A DNA stretch of 64,000 nucleotides from an uncultured Pseudomonadota bacterium (lineage in GTDB: Bacteria; Pseudomonadota; Alphaproteobacteria; RF32; CAG-239): positions 13,314 through 77,313 of the forward strand of contig CABUWG010000002.1 of the NCBI GenBank assembly GCA_902495305.1, given 5' to 3'. The notes under the pieces are model-generated. The model saw nothing but the letters and a program-made list of their open reading frames with translations, made no database searches and was not told the origin of the DNA. How positions within the stretch are numbered: position 1 is the stretch's first letter; every line of letters starts with the position of its first letter. Positions 10,065 to 20,026 of the stretch are shown piece after piece. The position numbers and the translations under genes were made by a program.

Positions 10065-12052
10065 AGCAGAACAAATTTAAAATTTCCAGTCCGTTTGAAC
10101 CTTCCGGCGACCAGCCGCAGGCCATTGCCGAACTTTGTCAGGGGCTGAAAAACGGCCTGAGCGATCAGGTACTGCTCGGCGTAACCGGCAGCGGCAAAAC
10201 CTTTACCATGGCCAAAATCATTGAACAATCCCAGCGTCCGGCTCTGATAATGGCGCCCAATAAAATTCTGGCAGCCCAGCTCTATACGGAAATGAAAGAA
10301 TTTTTTCCGAACAACCACGTTGAATACTTTGTATCTTATTACGATTATTACCAGCCGGAAGCCTATGTCCCCAAAACAGATACCTATATAGAAAAAGATT
10401 CCGCCATCAACGAACAGATTGACCGTATGCGAAACTCGGCAACCCGCAGCCTGCTGGAAAGCAACGACGTCATCATCATAGCCTCTGTTTCCTGCATATA
10501 CGGCTTGGGCGATGTTGAATCTTATGCCGCCATGACCTTGCCGTTGCATGTCGGACAGGAGATCGCCCCCAAAGAAATATTCAAGCGCCTGTCAGAACTG
10601 CAATACGAACGCAACCAGATGAACTTTGTCCGCAGTACTTTCCGCGTACAGGGAGATATTATTGACATTTTTCCGTCCCATTACGAAGACAAAGCCTGGC
10701 GGATTTCCCTGTTCGGCGACGAAATTGAAAGCATCAGCGAATTCGATTCGCTGACCGGCAAAAAAAACGCCGATCTGGAAGAAATCATCGTTTATCCGGC
10801 CAATCACTACGTCACGCCGCGGCCGGCCATATCCAAGGCAATTGTCGGCATAAAGCAGGAACTCGCCGAAAGAACGGAGGAGTTAAAAAAAGAAAACAAG
10901 CTGCTGGAGGCGCAGCGTCTGGAACAAAGAACCCGTTTTGATCTGGAAATGCTGGAAACCACCGGTCATTGCAAGGGAATTGAAAATTACTCGCGCTACC
11001 TGACCGGACGTCCGGCCGGCGCCCCGCCGCCGACATTATTTGAATATCTGCGTAAAGATACCATTATTTTTATTGACGAAAGCCATATTTCCCTGCCGCA
11101 AATCGGCGGTATGTACCTCGGGGACCGTAACCGCAAAGCCACTTTGTCAGACTACGGCTTCCGTCTGCCGTCATGCGTTGACAACCGGCCTCTGACCTTT
11201 GATGAATGGAATGCCATGCGCGGCCAGACAATCTACGTATCCGCCACGCCGGGAGATTGGGAACTGGAACAAAGCGGCGGCACGTTTACGGAACAAATCA
11301 TCCGTCCGACCGGACTGACAGACCCTGTCTGTATTGTCAAACCTGTTGAAAATCAGATTGACGACTTAATGGAAGAATGCCGCAAGGTCATTGCCAAAAA
11401 AGAACGTGTTTTGGTCACGACACTGACCAAAAAAATGGCGGAAGACCTGACGGAATACCTCAACGAAAACGGCATCAAAGTCCGCTATATGCACTCGGAT
11501 ATTGATACGCTTGAACGCATTGACATTATTCGCGACCTCCGTCTCGGCGTCTTTGACGTACTGGTCGGTATCAACCTGCTGAGAGAAGGGCTGGATATTC
11601 CCGAATGCTCAATGGTTGCCATTCTGGATGCGGACAAAGAAGGCTTCCTGCGTTCCACCCGCTCGCTGATCCAGACCATCGGACGAGCCGCCCGTAATGC
11701 CGACAGCCGCGTCATTCTTTATGCAGACAAAATGACCAACTCCATTCAGCAGGCTCTGGAAGAAACCAACCGCCGGCGCGAAAAGCAGTGCCAATACAAC
11801 ATCGCCCACGGCATTGTTCCCCAGACCATTAACAAAGCTATTTCCGGCACCCTGCAAACCATGAGTCAGGATTATCTTGATGAAGAAACCGCCGTATCAA
11901 CCGTATCTTCCGATGACTTGAAGAACTTTGACAAACGGATAAAAGAATACACCAAGAGAATGAAAGATGCCGCTGCCAACCTCGAATTTGAAGAAGCCAT
12001 GAAATATCGTGACAAAATTCGCGAATTGGAACAGCAATATCTAAAAAACTGA
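10061..12052 (+). CDS. uvrB: Excinuclease ABC subunit B
   Basis: UvrB is the damage-verifying helicase-like subunit of nucleotide excision repair. The 663-residue protein has Walker A GVTGSGKT (residues 40-47), the beta-hairpin [12 protein letters not shown] (about 92-103) that clamps the damaged strand, DESH as helicase motif II (about 338), motif VI-type arginines in QTIGRAARN, and a C-terminal UVR domain for UvrC contact (about 625-660). It is translationally coupled to the preceding TPR gene by an ATGA overlap and ends at a strong terminator. No LexA box was seen immediately upstream because the gene start lies inside coding sequence. Confidence 0.98.
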   Translation: MKQNKFKISSPFEPSGDQPQAIAELCQGLKNGLSDQVLLGVTGSGKTFTMAKIIEQSQRPALIMAPNKILAAQLYTEMKEFFPNNHVEYFVSYYDYYQPEAYVPKTDTYIEKDSAINEQIDRMRNSATRSLLESNDVIIIASVSCIYGLGDVESYAAMTLPLHVGQEIAPKEIFKRLSELQYERNQMNFVRSTFRVQGDIIDIFPSHYEDKAWRISLFGDEIESISEFDSLTGKKNADLEEIIVYPANHYVTPRPAISKAIVGIKQELAERTEELKKENKLLEAQRLEQRTRFDLEMLETTGHCKGIENYSRYLTGRPAGAPPPTLFEYLRKDTIIFIDESHISLPQIGGMYLGDRNRKATLSDYGFRLPSCVDNRPLTFDEWNAMRGQTIYVSATPGDWELEQSGGTFTEQIIRPTGLTDPVCIVKPVENQIDDLMEECRKVIAKKERVLVTTLTKKMAEDLTEYLNENGIKVRYMHSDIDTLERIDIIRDLRLGVFDVLVGINLLREGLDIPECSMVAILDADKEGFLRSTRSLIQTIGRAARNADSRVILYADKMTNSIQQALEETNRRREKQCQYNIAHGIVPQTINKAISGTLQTMSQDYLDEETAVSTVSSDDLKNFDKRIKEYTKRMKDAAANLEFEEAMKYRDKIRELEQQYLKN

Positions 12053-12072
12053 TTCTTTTTTCAAACACAAAA

Positions 12073-12097
12073 AAAGAGGTTCAAACTGAACCTCTTT
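12073..12097. terminator. Bidirectional terminator between uvrB and the dsbA-like gene
   Basis: A perfect 11-bp stem (AAAGAGGTTCA/TGAACCTCTTT) with a 3-nt loop and T-rich flanks on both strands lies between two convergent genes. Confidence 0.85.
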
Positions 12098-12118
12098 TCT
12101 TTTATTCGCCAAACCGGA

Positions 12119-12904
12119 CTATTTGTTCTTCATAGCATCAATTCTTCTTTGAATTTCGCCTTCATCCAGCGTTTGCAAAATCTGGCCGTCCAAAATCATG
12201 GTCGGAACGCCGCGAATTTCAATAGAATTAGCCAAGTCGGCAGTATCCTGAATAGTTTTATTAACTTTCTCAGAATTCATATCTGCTTTCATTTTGGCAA
12301 CATCAATGCCGGCAGCAGCTGCGAGCTCGTCAATTTTAGCTTCGCTCAAAGCACCGTCATTTTCCATCATGGCAGACCAGAGTTCCTGATATTTGCCCTG
12401 TTCTTTGGCAGCCAAAGCGGCTTTGGCAGCATAATCAGATACCGGACCCAGGAAGGTCAGTTCTCTCAAGACCAGACGAACATCGTTGTTTTTGGCAACA
12501 ATATTCTTCAAAGCCGGATACAATCTGTGGCAATAACCGCAAGAGAAGTCAAAGAATTCTACCAGAGTAACAGATCCGTTCGGGTTGCCGACAACGGCAG
12601 CACCTTCATAATCGGTAATTTCTTTAATATTCTGCTTGATCTTTATGGCAGCGGCTTTTTGTCTTTCTTCTTCCTGCTTAATCTGATAAGCCTGCATGGC
12701 ATTGAACACAATCTCCGGATTGTTGTTCAAAACAGTCTTGATTGTCTCAACATCCATAGAGGCAGCCGGAGCAACAGGAGCCACGGGAGCGGCTGTTTCA
12801 GCAACCGGAGCAGCTTTGTTGCATTTTGTCAAGCACATTGCTGCACAGGCGACCGAAATAATCAAAGCCAGCAGAGAAACGTAAATTGCATTAATTTTGT
12901 TCAT
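12119..12904 (-). CDS. DsbA/Com1-family thiol-disulfide oxidoreductase
   Basis: The product introduces or shuffles disulfides in periplasmic proteins. From the ATG at 12904 (AAGGA about 8 nt upstream) it has 261 residues: an N-terminal signal or anchor helix with several cysteines (ACAAMC, TKC), an Ala/Pro linker, an N-terminal helical segment, and a thioredoxin fold with active site CGYC after EFFDFS. The cis-proline loop is RGVPTMI. The longer reading from 12934 lacks a binding site. It resembles the DsbA-like Com1/BdbD proteins of alphaproteobacteria. It stands alone between a terminator and an AT-rich divergent promoter region. Whether the cysteines near the N-terminus form a lipobox is unclear. 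Confidence 0.85.
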   Translation of the reverse strand: MNKINAIYVSLLALIISVACAAMCLTKCNKAAPVAETAAPVAPVAPAASMDVETIKTVLNNNPEIVFNAMQAYQIKQEEERQKAAAIKIKQNIKEITDYEGAAVVGNPNGSVTLVEFFDFSCGYCHRLYPALKNIVAKNNDVRLVLRELTFLGPVSDYAAKAALAAKEQGKYQELWSAMMENDGALSEAKIDELAAAAGIDVAKMKADMNSEKVNKTIQDTADLANSIEIRGVPTMILDGQILQTLDEGEIQRRIDAMKNK

Positions 12905-13065
12905 CTTACAAATCCTTAAGTTTATTAAATACAAATATAATTTAGCTAATCTATAATATATTTACAACAGGCATGATAATTTATAATTATTAATATTCTC
13001 CAAATATCTAAATCTTTTTTTCATATTTAAGCAATATACTGATACAAACTAAAAAAGGGGATAAC

Positions 13066-13725
13066 ATGTTTCACATCAAAGTATCAATGTTTTCGCAAAC
13101 GCGCAATCTGGAAAGCAAGATTGACCAGTTTCATGACAAATTGCTCGAAGTTTCCATGAACTTCAAAAAAGCCGTCCGCACTTTTCTGAGCGAACGCCGC
13201 AGCGATGACTACCGCAAAATCAGCAAACAAATAAAAAATACCGAACACGAAGCCGACCGCTTGCGGCGGGAAATTGAAGCCGCATTATACAGCCAGAATC
13301 TGATTCCCGATCTGCGGGCCGATGTCTTGCACTTGGTTGAAAACATTGACAAAGTCATTAACAAATTTGATGAAGTCACGCACAATTTCTATATTGAACG
13401 TCCTGAAATCCCCGAAAAATTTCATGCTCCGCTTCTGGCTCTCTGTGACCTGAGTTCCGATTGCGCCGAAAATCTGGCCATCGCCAGTCGGGCATTTTTT
13501 CGGGATCTGAGCTCCGTCAGGGACTATTCGCAAAAAGTCTACCTGATTGAAAATGAGTCTGACACCAGCTCGGCCCACCTGCGCAGCGCCGTTTTTGACA
13601 CCGATCTGCCGCTGGCCAACAAACTGCAGCTCAATCTGCTAATTCGCGAAGTTGCGGATATTGCCGACATTGCCGAAGACTGCGTCGATGAATTGCTGAT
13701 ATTTACGATTAAGAGAGATATATAA
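13066..13725 (+). CDS. DUF47/TIGR00153-family PhoU-like accessory of phosphate transporter
   Basis: The 219-residue all-helical protein belongs to the DUF47 (PhoU-like) family that is almost always encoded next to a Pit-type phosphate permease. It contains the typical helical pattern, including the motif IKNTEHEADRLRREIE. It is separated from the pit gene by 3 bp, so it acts with it, probably as a cytoplasmic regulator of transport. A binding site AGGGGAT precedes the ATG. Confidence 0.85.
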   Translation: MFHIKVSMFSQTRNLESKIDQFHDKLLEVSMNFKKAVRTFLSERRSDDYRKISKQIKNTEHEADRLRREIEAALYSQNLIPDLRADVLHLVENIDKVINKFDEVTHNFYIERPEIPEKFHAPLLALCDLSSDCAENLAIASRAFFRDLSSVRDYSQKVYLIENESDTSSAHLRSAVFDTDLPLANKLQLNLLIREVADIADIAEDCVDELLIFTIKRDI

Positions 13726-13728
13726 GAC

Positions 13729-14784
13729 ATGGACGGACTGTTTCTCATATTTTTAAGCAGCGGGCTTTTTCTGGGCTGGTCACTGGGCGCCAATGACGCC
13801 GCCAATATTTTCGGCACGGCCGTCGGAACAAAAATGGTCAAATTCCGTACCGCCGCCGCCATCTCTTCAATTTTTATTATTATCGGCGCGGTTTTTGCCG
13901 GTTCCGGCGCCAGCCGTACCTTAAACGAACTCGGCGAGGTAAATACGCTGGCCGGCGCCTTTATGGTCGCCTTGTCTGCGGCCGTCAGCGTCTATTCCAT
14001 GGTCAAAAGCGGCATTCCGGTTTCAACCTCGCAGGCCATTGTCGGCGCCATTGTCGGCTGGAACTTTTATGCCGGAAAATCTACCGATTACGGAACGCTG
14101 TCCCAAATCGTCAGCACTTGGATTATCTGTCCCGTCTTGTCCGGAATCATCGCCATCGGACTGTATTTCTGCATTCGCCGCCTGATTCGCAAGTCACGAC
14201 TGCACCTCTTGCGGCAAGACAGCTATACCCGTATTGGTCTGATTCTGGCCGGTGCATTCGGCGCTTATGCCCTCGGTGCCAACAACATCGCCAACGTCAT
14301 GGGGGTATTTGTCGATTCCAGCCCGTTAAAACCGATTACTTTCAGTAACGGCTTCACACTCAATGCCACGCAACTTTTGTTTTTAATCGGCGGCATCTCA
14401 ATCAGTGTCGGCGTCGCCACCTATTCGCATAAAGTCATTAATACGGTTGGGATCAACCTGATGTCCATGACACCGGTTATTGCCTGGATTGTCGTCATCT
14501 CTCAGTCAATTGTCCTGTTTTTGTTTGCCTCCCAAGGATTGCAAAACTTTTTACACAGTAATGACCTGCCGGCTTTCCCGCTGGTTCCGGTATCCAGTTC
14601 GCAGGCCGTTATCGGCGCCGTTATCGGCATCGGCATTGCCAAAGGCGGACGGGATGTCCACTGGCCGTTGCTCGGACGAATAGCCCTCGGCTGGATAACC
14701 ACCCCCGTCATCTCCGGCATTTTGTGTTTTATTTCTTTGTTCTTTTTAGAAAACGTTTTCAACCAGATGGTCTACGCCGACTAA
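13729..14784 (+). CDS. pit: Inorganic phosphate transporter, Pit family
   Basis: The 351-residue membrane protein imports phosphate (as metal-phosphate) using the proton or sodium gradient. The two inverted halves each carry a PiT signature: GANDAANIFG near the N-terminus and GANNIANVMG in the second half, plus the paired VSTSQAIVGA and VSSSQAVIGA segments. About ten hydrophobic helices are evident. It forms a two-gene unit with the DUF47 gene. Its last 4 bp overlap the 3' end of the convergent mrp gene, with no room for a terminator. Confidence 0.93.
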   Translation: MDGLFLIFLSSGLFLGWSLGANDAANIFGTAVGTKMVKFRTAAAISSIFIIIGAVFAGSGASRTLNELGEVNTLAGAFMVALSAAVSVYSMVKSGIPVSTSQAIVGAIVGWNFYAGKSTDYGTLSQIVSTWIICPVLSGIIAIGLYFCIRRLIRKSRLHLLRQDSYTRIGLILAGAFGAYALGANNIANVMGVFVDSSPLKPITFSNGFTLNATQLLFLIGGISISVGVATYSHKVINTVGINLMSMTPVIAWIVVISQSIVLFLFASQGLQNFLHSNDLPAFPLVPVSSSQAVIGAVIGIGIAKGGRDVHWPLLGRIALGWITTPVISGILCFISLFFLENVFNQMVYAD

Positions 14785-15776
14785 GCGAGCTTTGCCGCAA
14801 TCTTGGCGGCAATCTCCTCATACGCCTTGGTATAAGGGCTGTCCGGTTCGGCAAAGACAATCGGCGTTCCGTTGTCGGCATTTTCCCGAATAGTCAGATG
14901 CAAAGGAATTTCGCCCAGAAAATCCTCGCCCATGTCTTCAGCTGTTTTCTTGGCGCCGTGATACCCGAAAATATCAGCGCGGTGTCCGCATTTTTCACAC
15001 AGATAATAACTCATGTTTTCAACAATACCCAAAATCGGGACATCAACTTTCTTAAACATGTTCACCCCTTTGACGGCATCAATCAGGGCAATATCCTGCG
15101 GCGTGGAAACAATCACAATGCCGTCCAGCTTAATCCGTTGTGACAACGTAATCTGAATATCTCCCGTCCCCGGCGGCATATCAATCACCATCACGTCAAT
15201 CTCGCCCCAGTTTGTCTGCGTCAAAAGCTGCTCGATTGCCCCGCAGGCCTTGGCGCCGCGCCAGATAAGCGGCGTATCCCGTCCGACCAGCGTGCCGATT
15301 GACATTGATTTAATCCCCATAAAATCAAACGGTTCAAAATTTTTACCGTCAATACTATAGGCCGGCTGCCCTTCATACCCCAGCATGGTCGGAATGGACG
15401 GGCCATAAATATCCGCATCAAACAAAGCCGTTTTCAAACCGCAGTTAGACAGCGCCAAAGCCAGATTCGTCGCCGTTGTCGACTTTCCCACACCGCCTTT
15501 GCCGGAAGCCACGCCGATAATCTTTTTAACGCCGGGCACAATCCACTTTTCCGGTTCCGGCTTGAGAGAAGCGCTTTTCTTTTCTTTGGTAAAAACAATC
15601 GTCGCGCGTTTTATCCCGTCAATCTGCTCCAGTTCGGCTTTCAGCATGGCGCTTTTTTCCGCATCGTCAACATCGCTGGCAATGGTCACAATCACTTTGT
15701 CTCCCAGAATTTTCATCTGCTCAATCTGCTCTTCCGCAAAATGGTTTCTAATGCTTTGTCTGATTTTCTCTTCCAT
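14781..15776 (-). CDS. apbC: Iron-sulfur cluster carrier protein Mrp/ApbC
   Basis: This P-loop ATPase holds and transfers Fe-S clusters. Residues 1 to about 75 form the MIP18/DUF59-like domain. The deviant Walker A KGGVGKSTT starts near residue 98, and DMPPGTGD is the switch region. The cluster-binding CxxC is CEKC in the second half (YYLCEKCGH). At 331 residues it has the usual two-domain length. It is divergent from hflK across a 117-bp AT-rich gap and convergent with pit, overlapping by 4 bp. Confidence 0.93.
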   Translation of the reverse strand: MEEKIRQSIRNHFAEEQIEQMKILGDKVIVTIASDVDDAEKSAMLKAELEQIDGIKRATIVFTKEKKSASLKPEPEKWIVPGVKKIIGVASGKGGVGKSTTATNLALALSNCGLKTALFDADIYGPSIPTMLGYEGQPAYSIDGKNFEPFDFMGIKSMSIGTLVGRDTPLIWRGAKACGAIEQLLTQTNWGEIDVMVIDMPPGTGDIQITLSQRIKLDGIVIVSTPQDIALIDAVKGVNMFKKVDVPILGIVENMSYYLCEKCGHRADIFGYHGAKKTAEDMGEDFLGEIPLHLTIRENADNGTPIVFAEPDSPYTKAYEEIAAKIAAKLA

Positions 15777-15808
15777 ATTAACCCCTGTTGATATTGTTTG
15801 ATCGGCAA

Positions 15809-15837
15809 TTGTTTTTAGATGATATTTATATTATATA
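15809..15837 (+). promoter_or_regulatory. Possible hflK-operon promoter
   Basis: TTGTTT, 17 bp, TATATA lies about 57 bp before hflK. The gap is very AT-rich, so chance matches are likely. Confidence 0.3.
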
Positions 15838-15893
15838 AGAAGATAATGCAATAAATTAAATTTGGAAATTATAATTTACAGAGTGAGGTATAA

Positions 15894-16982
15894 ATGTCCA
15901 AACAGGAAGGTCCTTGGGGCGGAAATACAAACGACAGCCCTTGGGAAGATATAGAAAAATCCCCCCGCAAATCCAAAATCATAGACTTTGAACCCATCAG
16001 AAAAAATAACGTTCCGGACTTCAAAATCAGCTGGCTTGTTTTTGCCCTGCTGGCAGTCTGGCTGGCTTCGGGCTTTTACCAGATTCAGCCAAATGAAGAA
16101 GGGGTTGTCCTGCGCTTTGGCAAATATGCCGACACCACCGGCGCCGGTTTGCACTACCATCTGCCCTTTCCCATCGAAAAAGTAGAAAAAGTCAACATCA
16201 CTCAGGAACGCAGTATTACAATCGGCGATTCCGCAGCCTACAACGCATCCAACATCGCCTCTCTGGCCGGTGCCAGAAACGCGTCCGGAGCGCCAGCTTC
16301 CGCCCTGAGTTCTTTTACGGAAAGCCACATGCTGACCGGCGATGAAAATATTGTCGATGTCAATCTGACAATCGTCTGGAAAATCAAAAGCGCCAAAGAT
16401 TATCTTTTCGGCATGCAAAGCCCCGACCGCACCGTACAGGTAGCGGCCCAGTCCGTCTTGCGCGAAATTGTCGGCCAGTCCAAAATGCAGGACATCATTA
16501 CCGGCGACCGCGGAAAGGTCGAGGATGATACCAAAGCCGAGCTGCAAAAAGTTTTAGATGAATTCGGTTCCGGCATAGAAATCGTCCGTGCCAAACTTCA
16601 AAAAGCCGACCCGCCCAAACAGGTTGTCGACGCTTTCAATGAAGTCCAGCGCGCCAAGGCCGATATGGAACGCTTCAAAAACGAAGCCGAAGCTTACAGC
16701 AATGAGATTCTGCCCAAAGCCAAAGGTCAGGCTTCGCAGATATTGCAAAATGCGCAAGCCTATAAGGAATCTGTCGTCAAAAAGGCTCAGGGTGAAACCG
16801 AACGCTTCAATTCCGTTTATCAGGCCTACCGCCACGGCCGTGATGTAACCATCAAACGCCTGTATCTTGAGGCCATGGAAGAAGTTCTCGGCAAATCCGA
16901 CAAAATCATTATCGACCCGTCTAAAAACGGCGGCAATGTGTTGCCTTATCTGCCGTTAGACCGCCTGCAGAAGAAAAATTAG
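15894..16982 (+). CDS. hflK: Membrane protease modulator HflK
   Basis: HflK is an SPFH/prohibitin-family protein that forms a periplasmic cage with HflC around the FtsH protease. The 362-residue protein has a Gly/Pro/Trp-rich cytoplasmic N-tail (GPWGGNTNDSPWED), one membrane helix at about residues 44-64, the SPFH domain (GVVLRFGKY, then GLHYHLPFP) and a helical C-terminus ending in the LPYLPLDR segment. HflC follows after 9 bp and a Deg protease follows that, a common envelope quality-control grouping in alphaproteobacteria. Confidence 0.95.
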   Translation: MSKQEGPWGGNTNDSPWEDIEKSPRKSKIIDFEPIRKNNVPDFKISWLVFALLAVWLASGFYQIQPNEEGVVLRFGKYADTTGAGLHYHLPFPIEKVEKVNITQERSITIGDSAAYNASNIASLAGARNASGAPASALSSFTESHMLTGDENIVDVNLTIVWKIKSAKDYLFGMQSPDRTVQVAAQSVLREIVGQSKMQDIITGDRGKVEDDTKAELQKVLDEFGSGIEIVRAKLQKADPPKQVVDAFNEVQRAKADMERFKNEAEAYSNEILPKAKGQASQILQNAQAYKESVVKKAQGETERFNSVYQAYRHGRDVTIKRLYLEAMEEVLGKSDKIIIDPSKNGGNVLPYLPLDRLQKKN

Positions 16983-16991
16983 GAGTTTCCC

Positions 16992-17861
16992 ATGTCAGAA
17001 AAAGTAAAATATTATCTGCTCGTCAGTTTGGCCGTTCTTGTTATTATCGGCGCCGCATCTTTCTATGTCGTGCCGCAAACCCGTCAGGCCATTGTTCTCC
17101 AATTCGGCGAACCGGTCAGGTTAATCAAAGAACCGGGATTGAAAATCAAAATTCCGTTCATTCAAAACGTTGTTTTCTATGACAACCGCCTGCTCGATTT
17201 AGATCCGCCGGCGCAGGAAATTGTCCTCAATGACAAAAAACGTCTGGACGTAGACAGCTTTACACGCTTTCGTATTGTTGAACCGCTGAAGTTTTATCAA
17301 ACGGTTCGGACGGAAGAACAGGCGCGCAGCAAGCTGAAAGAAATCGTCAACTCCTCCGTTCGTAAAATCCTCGGCCGGACCACCTTGACGGAATTGTTGT
17401 CACAACAACGCACAAACATCATGGCAGACATCAGCAACGCGGTCAAAACCGACGCCGCCCAGATCGGGGTCAGCGTTGCCGACGTTCGCATTCGCCGTGC
17501 CGACTTGCCGATTGAGGTTTTACAAGCCATCAATACCCGTATGAAAGCCGAACGCGAACGCGATGCCAAAAAGTTCCGTGGCGAAGGCCAGCAACAGGCT
17601 CAGCAGATTCGGGCACAGGCCGAAAAAGAAAGAACCATCATTCTGGCCGAAGCCGACAGGGAAGCTCAGATAACCAGAGGTGAAGGGGACCGTGAAGCCA
17701 TCGAAATATGGAACAAGGCCGCCGGTGTAGATCCGCAGTTCTATGCGTTTTACCGCTCGCTGGAAGCATACAAAAAATCTCTCGGCCAAGGCGGAACGTC
17801 TATGGTTTTGTCCCCCAACGCCGAATTTTTTGATTTTTTTGCAAAATCGCTTAATAAATAA
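16992..17861 (+). CDS. hflC: Membrane protease modulator HflC
   Basis: HflC partners HflK in the FtsH supercomplex. The 289-residue protein has an N-terminal membrane helix (about 8-25), the SPFH domain (QAIVLQFGEPVR, GLKIKIPFI), the heptad-rich helix with RGEGQQQAQQIRAQAEKE, and the typical FYAFYRSLEAYKKS end. AGGAG stands 6 nt before the ATG. It is the second gene of hflK-hflC-degQ-holC. Confidence 0.95.
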   Translation: MSEKVKYYLLVSLAVLVIIGAASFYVVPQTRQAIVLQFGEPVRLIKEPGLKIKIPFIQNVVFYDNRLLDLDPPAQEIVLNDKKRLDVDSFTRFRIVEPLKFYQTVRTEEQARSKLKEIVNSSVRKILGRTTLTELLSQQRTNIMADISNAVKTDAAQIGVSVADVRIRRADLPIEVLQAINTRMKAERERDAKKFRGEGQQQAQQIRAQAEKERTIILAEADREAQITRGEGDREAIEIWNKAAGVDPQFYAFYRSLEAYKKSLGQGGTSMVLSPNAEFFDFFAKSLNK

Positions 17862-17876
17862 TAAAAGGAGTTTGAG

Positions 17877-19532
17877 ATGAAAAAAATATTATCAGGATTA
17901 TCCGCTTTCTTCTTTGCCCTCGGCAGCCTTTCTCCTGCTGCCGCCCAGTCTGCGGCTCCGGCGCCATATCCGTCTTTCGCCGACTTGGTTGAAAAACTTT
18001 CACCCTCGGTCGTCAACATCTCAACAACCCAAAAACCGGAGAATCTGGAAGGCGGCGATGTCGTCAACCCGAAGAACCTCCCCGGAGAAAACAAGCAGAT
18101 TACGCCGCTCGGACAAGAGCACTATGCCATGGGCTCAGGCTTTTTGCTCGATGAAGAAGGCTACATCATCACCAACAGCCATGTCATTGACCGCGCCGAA
18201 AAAATCAATGTTATTTTGTCGGACAATTCGCAGCATCAGGCCAAAGTCATCGGCACTGACAACAAAACCGATCTGGCCCTGATAAAAATAGATACCGACA
18301 AAAAGCTCATGCCCGTAACTTTGGGCGATTCGGATAAGATTCGCGTCGGAGATTGGATTCTTGCCATCGGCAATCCCTTCGGGCTGGGCGGCAGCGTAAC
18401 GGCAGGCATCGTCTCGGCAAAATCCAGAGACATTGAATCCGGCCCTTATGATAACTTTATCCAGACCGACGCCTCAATCAATCAGGGCAGCTCCGGCGGG
18501 CCGATGTTTAATCTTGACGGCGAAGTCATCGGCATTAATGCCGCAATCTTCTCAACCACCGGCGGCAATATGGGAATCAGCTTTGCCATTCCGGTTAACA
18601 ATGCCAAATACGTCATTCGGGAATTGAAAAATTCCGGCAATGTCAAACGGGGCTGGATCGGTGTTCGGGTACAGCCGCAGTTGACTGAAGCAAACCCAGT
18701 CGGCAATGTGCCGAACGGAATCCTGATTTCTTCCGTATCTGAAGGCTCTCCCGCCGCCGACGCCGGAATTCAGGCCGGAGATATCATTCTGGCACTCAAT
18801 GAACAGGATATGGACAGCGCTCAGATTTTCTCGCGCTTAGTTTCTGAAAGTCCGGTAAACGGCAAAATCACCTTAAAACTTTGGCACAACGGCCGGATTG
18901 AAAACCGCTTTGTAAACGTAGAAGCAATGCCGGGAGAAACCAATGCTCCGGAAATTGCCGTTAATTCTGAGCTTCAGACACCGGCTCCCGCCACACCGGC
19001 CGCAGAAAAACAATCTCAGGACGCACCTTCTGAACAAAGCCTTGGGGAAATCCTCAATGAAGCGGTAAAACCGCAGCCGGAAAACAAACCGGAACAGCAA
19101 ACACCCCCTCAGGTTGCTGCTGAACCGCAGCCGGTTCTGACAACCCCTGAAATCGCGGCACCGAAAAAAACCGATGATATCGCGGACATTGCACCGGATA
19201 TTGCTCCTGCCGATGTGAACGAAAAAGCGTCTTACACAATCCCCGGCAGCGGTATGATGGTCAGAAACATTACCATTCAGGACATTAACGATATGGAACT
19301 AAAAGCGGACACAATGGGCGTTATCGTCGTATCGACCATTCCCAACAGCGAAGCCGCTGTCAAAGGGATTCGTCCGGGCCTGATTATTACAAAAATCAAC
19401 AAGCGTAATATCTATAATACAGACAGTGCCAAAAGCGCCATTTATGAAAAAGCCGAAAACAACCAATATACCTTTATGGTTCAGGACGGCGAACGGATTA
19501 ACTCTGTCACGCTTAATATGAAAGTTCAGTAA
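17877..19532 (+). CDS. degQ: DegP/DegQ-type periplasmic serine protease with two PDZ domains
   Basis: This HtrA-family protease degrades or refolds misfolded envelope proteins. The 551 residues comprise a signal peptide (cut near AAAQ-S), a trypsin-like domain with catalytic His102 (ITNSHVID), Asp132 (TDLALIKID) and Ser206 (GSSGGP), a first PDZ domain (about 260-350), a long Pro/Gln/Glu-rich linker (about 355-455) and a second PDZ domain at the C-terminus. The linker is longer and more disordered than in enteric DegP. It is transcribed with hflKC, and its stop codon overlaps the holC start (TAATG). Confidence 0.93.
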   Translation: MKKILSGLSAFFFALGSLSPAAAQSAAPAPYPSFADLVEKLSPSVVNISTTQKPENLEGGDVVNPKNLPGENKQITPLGQEHYAMGSGFLLDEEGYIITNSHVIDRAEKINVILSDNSQHQAKVIGTDNKTDLALIKIDTDKKLMPVTLGDSDKIRVGDWILAIGNPFGLGGSVTAGIVSAKSRDIESGPYDNFIQTDASINQGSSGGPMFNLDGEVIGINAAIFSTTGGNMGISFAIPVNNAKYVIRELKNSGNVKRGWIGVRVQPQLTEANPVGNVPNGILISSVSEGSPAADAGIQAGDIILALNEQDMDSAQIFSRLVSESPVNGKITLKLWHNGRIENRFVNVEAMPGETNAPEIAVNSELQTPAPATPAAEKQSQDAPSEQSLGEILNEAVKPQPENKPEQQTPPQVAAEPQPVLTTPEIAAPKKTDDIADIAPDIAPADVNEKASYTIPGSGMMVRNITIQDINDMELKADTMGVIVVSTIPNSEAAVKGIRPGLIITKINKRNIYNTDSAKSAIYEKAENNQYTFMVQDGERINSVTLNMKVQ

Positions 19533-19981
19533 TGCAGGTTGATTTTTATCATCTCCAAACCCAGACGCTGGAGGATGTCTTGCCCAAACTTTTGGAAAAG
19601 GCCTATGCTTCCGGCAAAAAAACAGTTGTAAAAGTCGGAACGGCCGAACGTGTCGAATTTCTGAACACGCAACTTTGGACTTATGATGATACATCTTTCC
19701 TGCCCCACGGCAGCAAAAAGGACGGCAACGCCGAAATGCAGCCGGTCTGGTTGACCTCGGGAGAAGACATTCCTAACGGCGCCGCCTTTCTTTTTTTGGT
19801 AGACGGCGCCCAAACAGAAGTCAGCAGCCTGAACGGCATTGAAAGAATATTCAATATCTTTGACGGCAATTCGCCCGACGCCGTTACCCGTGCCCGCTTG
19901 TTTTGGAAAGAACTGAAAGAACAGGATCACACTTTGTCTTATTGGCAGCAGGAAAACGGCCGCTGGATAAAAAAAGCATAA
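19532..19981 (+). CDS. holC: DNA polymerase III chi subunit
   Basis: Chi links the clamp loader to single-strand DNA-binding protein. The 149-residue protein has the HolC features: an N-terminal DFYHLQ strand, RVEFLNTQLWTYDDTSFLPHG, the PVWLTSGED segment and the C-terminal FWKELKEQDHTLSYWQQ. The ATG overlaps the degQ stop by one base, so translation is coupled. A strong terminator follows at once. Confidence 0.93.
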   Translation: MQVDFYHLQTQTLEDVLPKLLEKAYASGKKTVVKVGTAERVEFLNTQLWTYDDTSFLPHGSKKDGNAEMQPVWLTSGEDIPNGAAFLFLVDGAQTEVSSLNGIERIFNIFDGNSPDAVTRARLFWKELKEQDHTLSYWQQENGRWIKKA

Positions 19982-20015
19982 AAAAATCCCGAAGTTGAAT
20001 ACTTCGGGATTTTTT
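19981..20015. terminator. Bidirectional terminator between holC and galU
   Basis: A perfect 15-bp stem (AAAAAATCCCGAAGT and its complement) with a 5-nt loop lies between convergent genes. The A/T ends supply a T-run on either strand. Confidence 0.9.
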
Positions 20016-20026
20016 CAATCATATCC

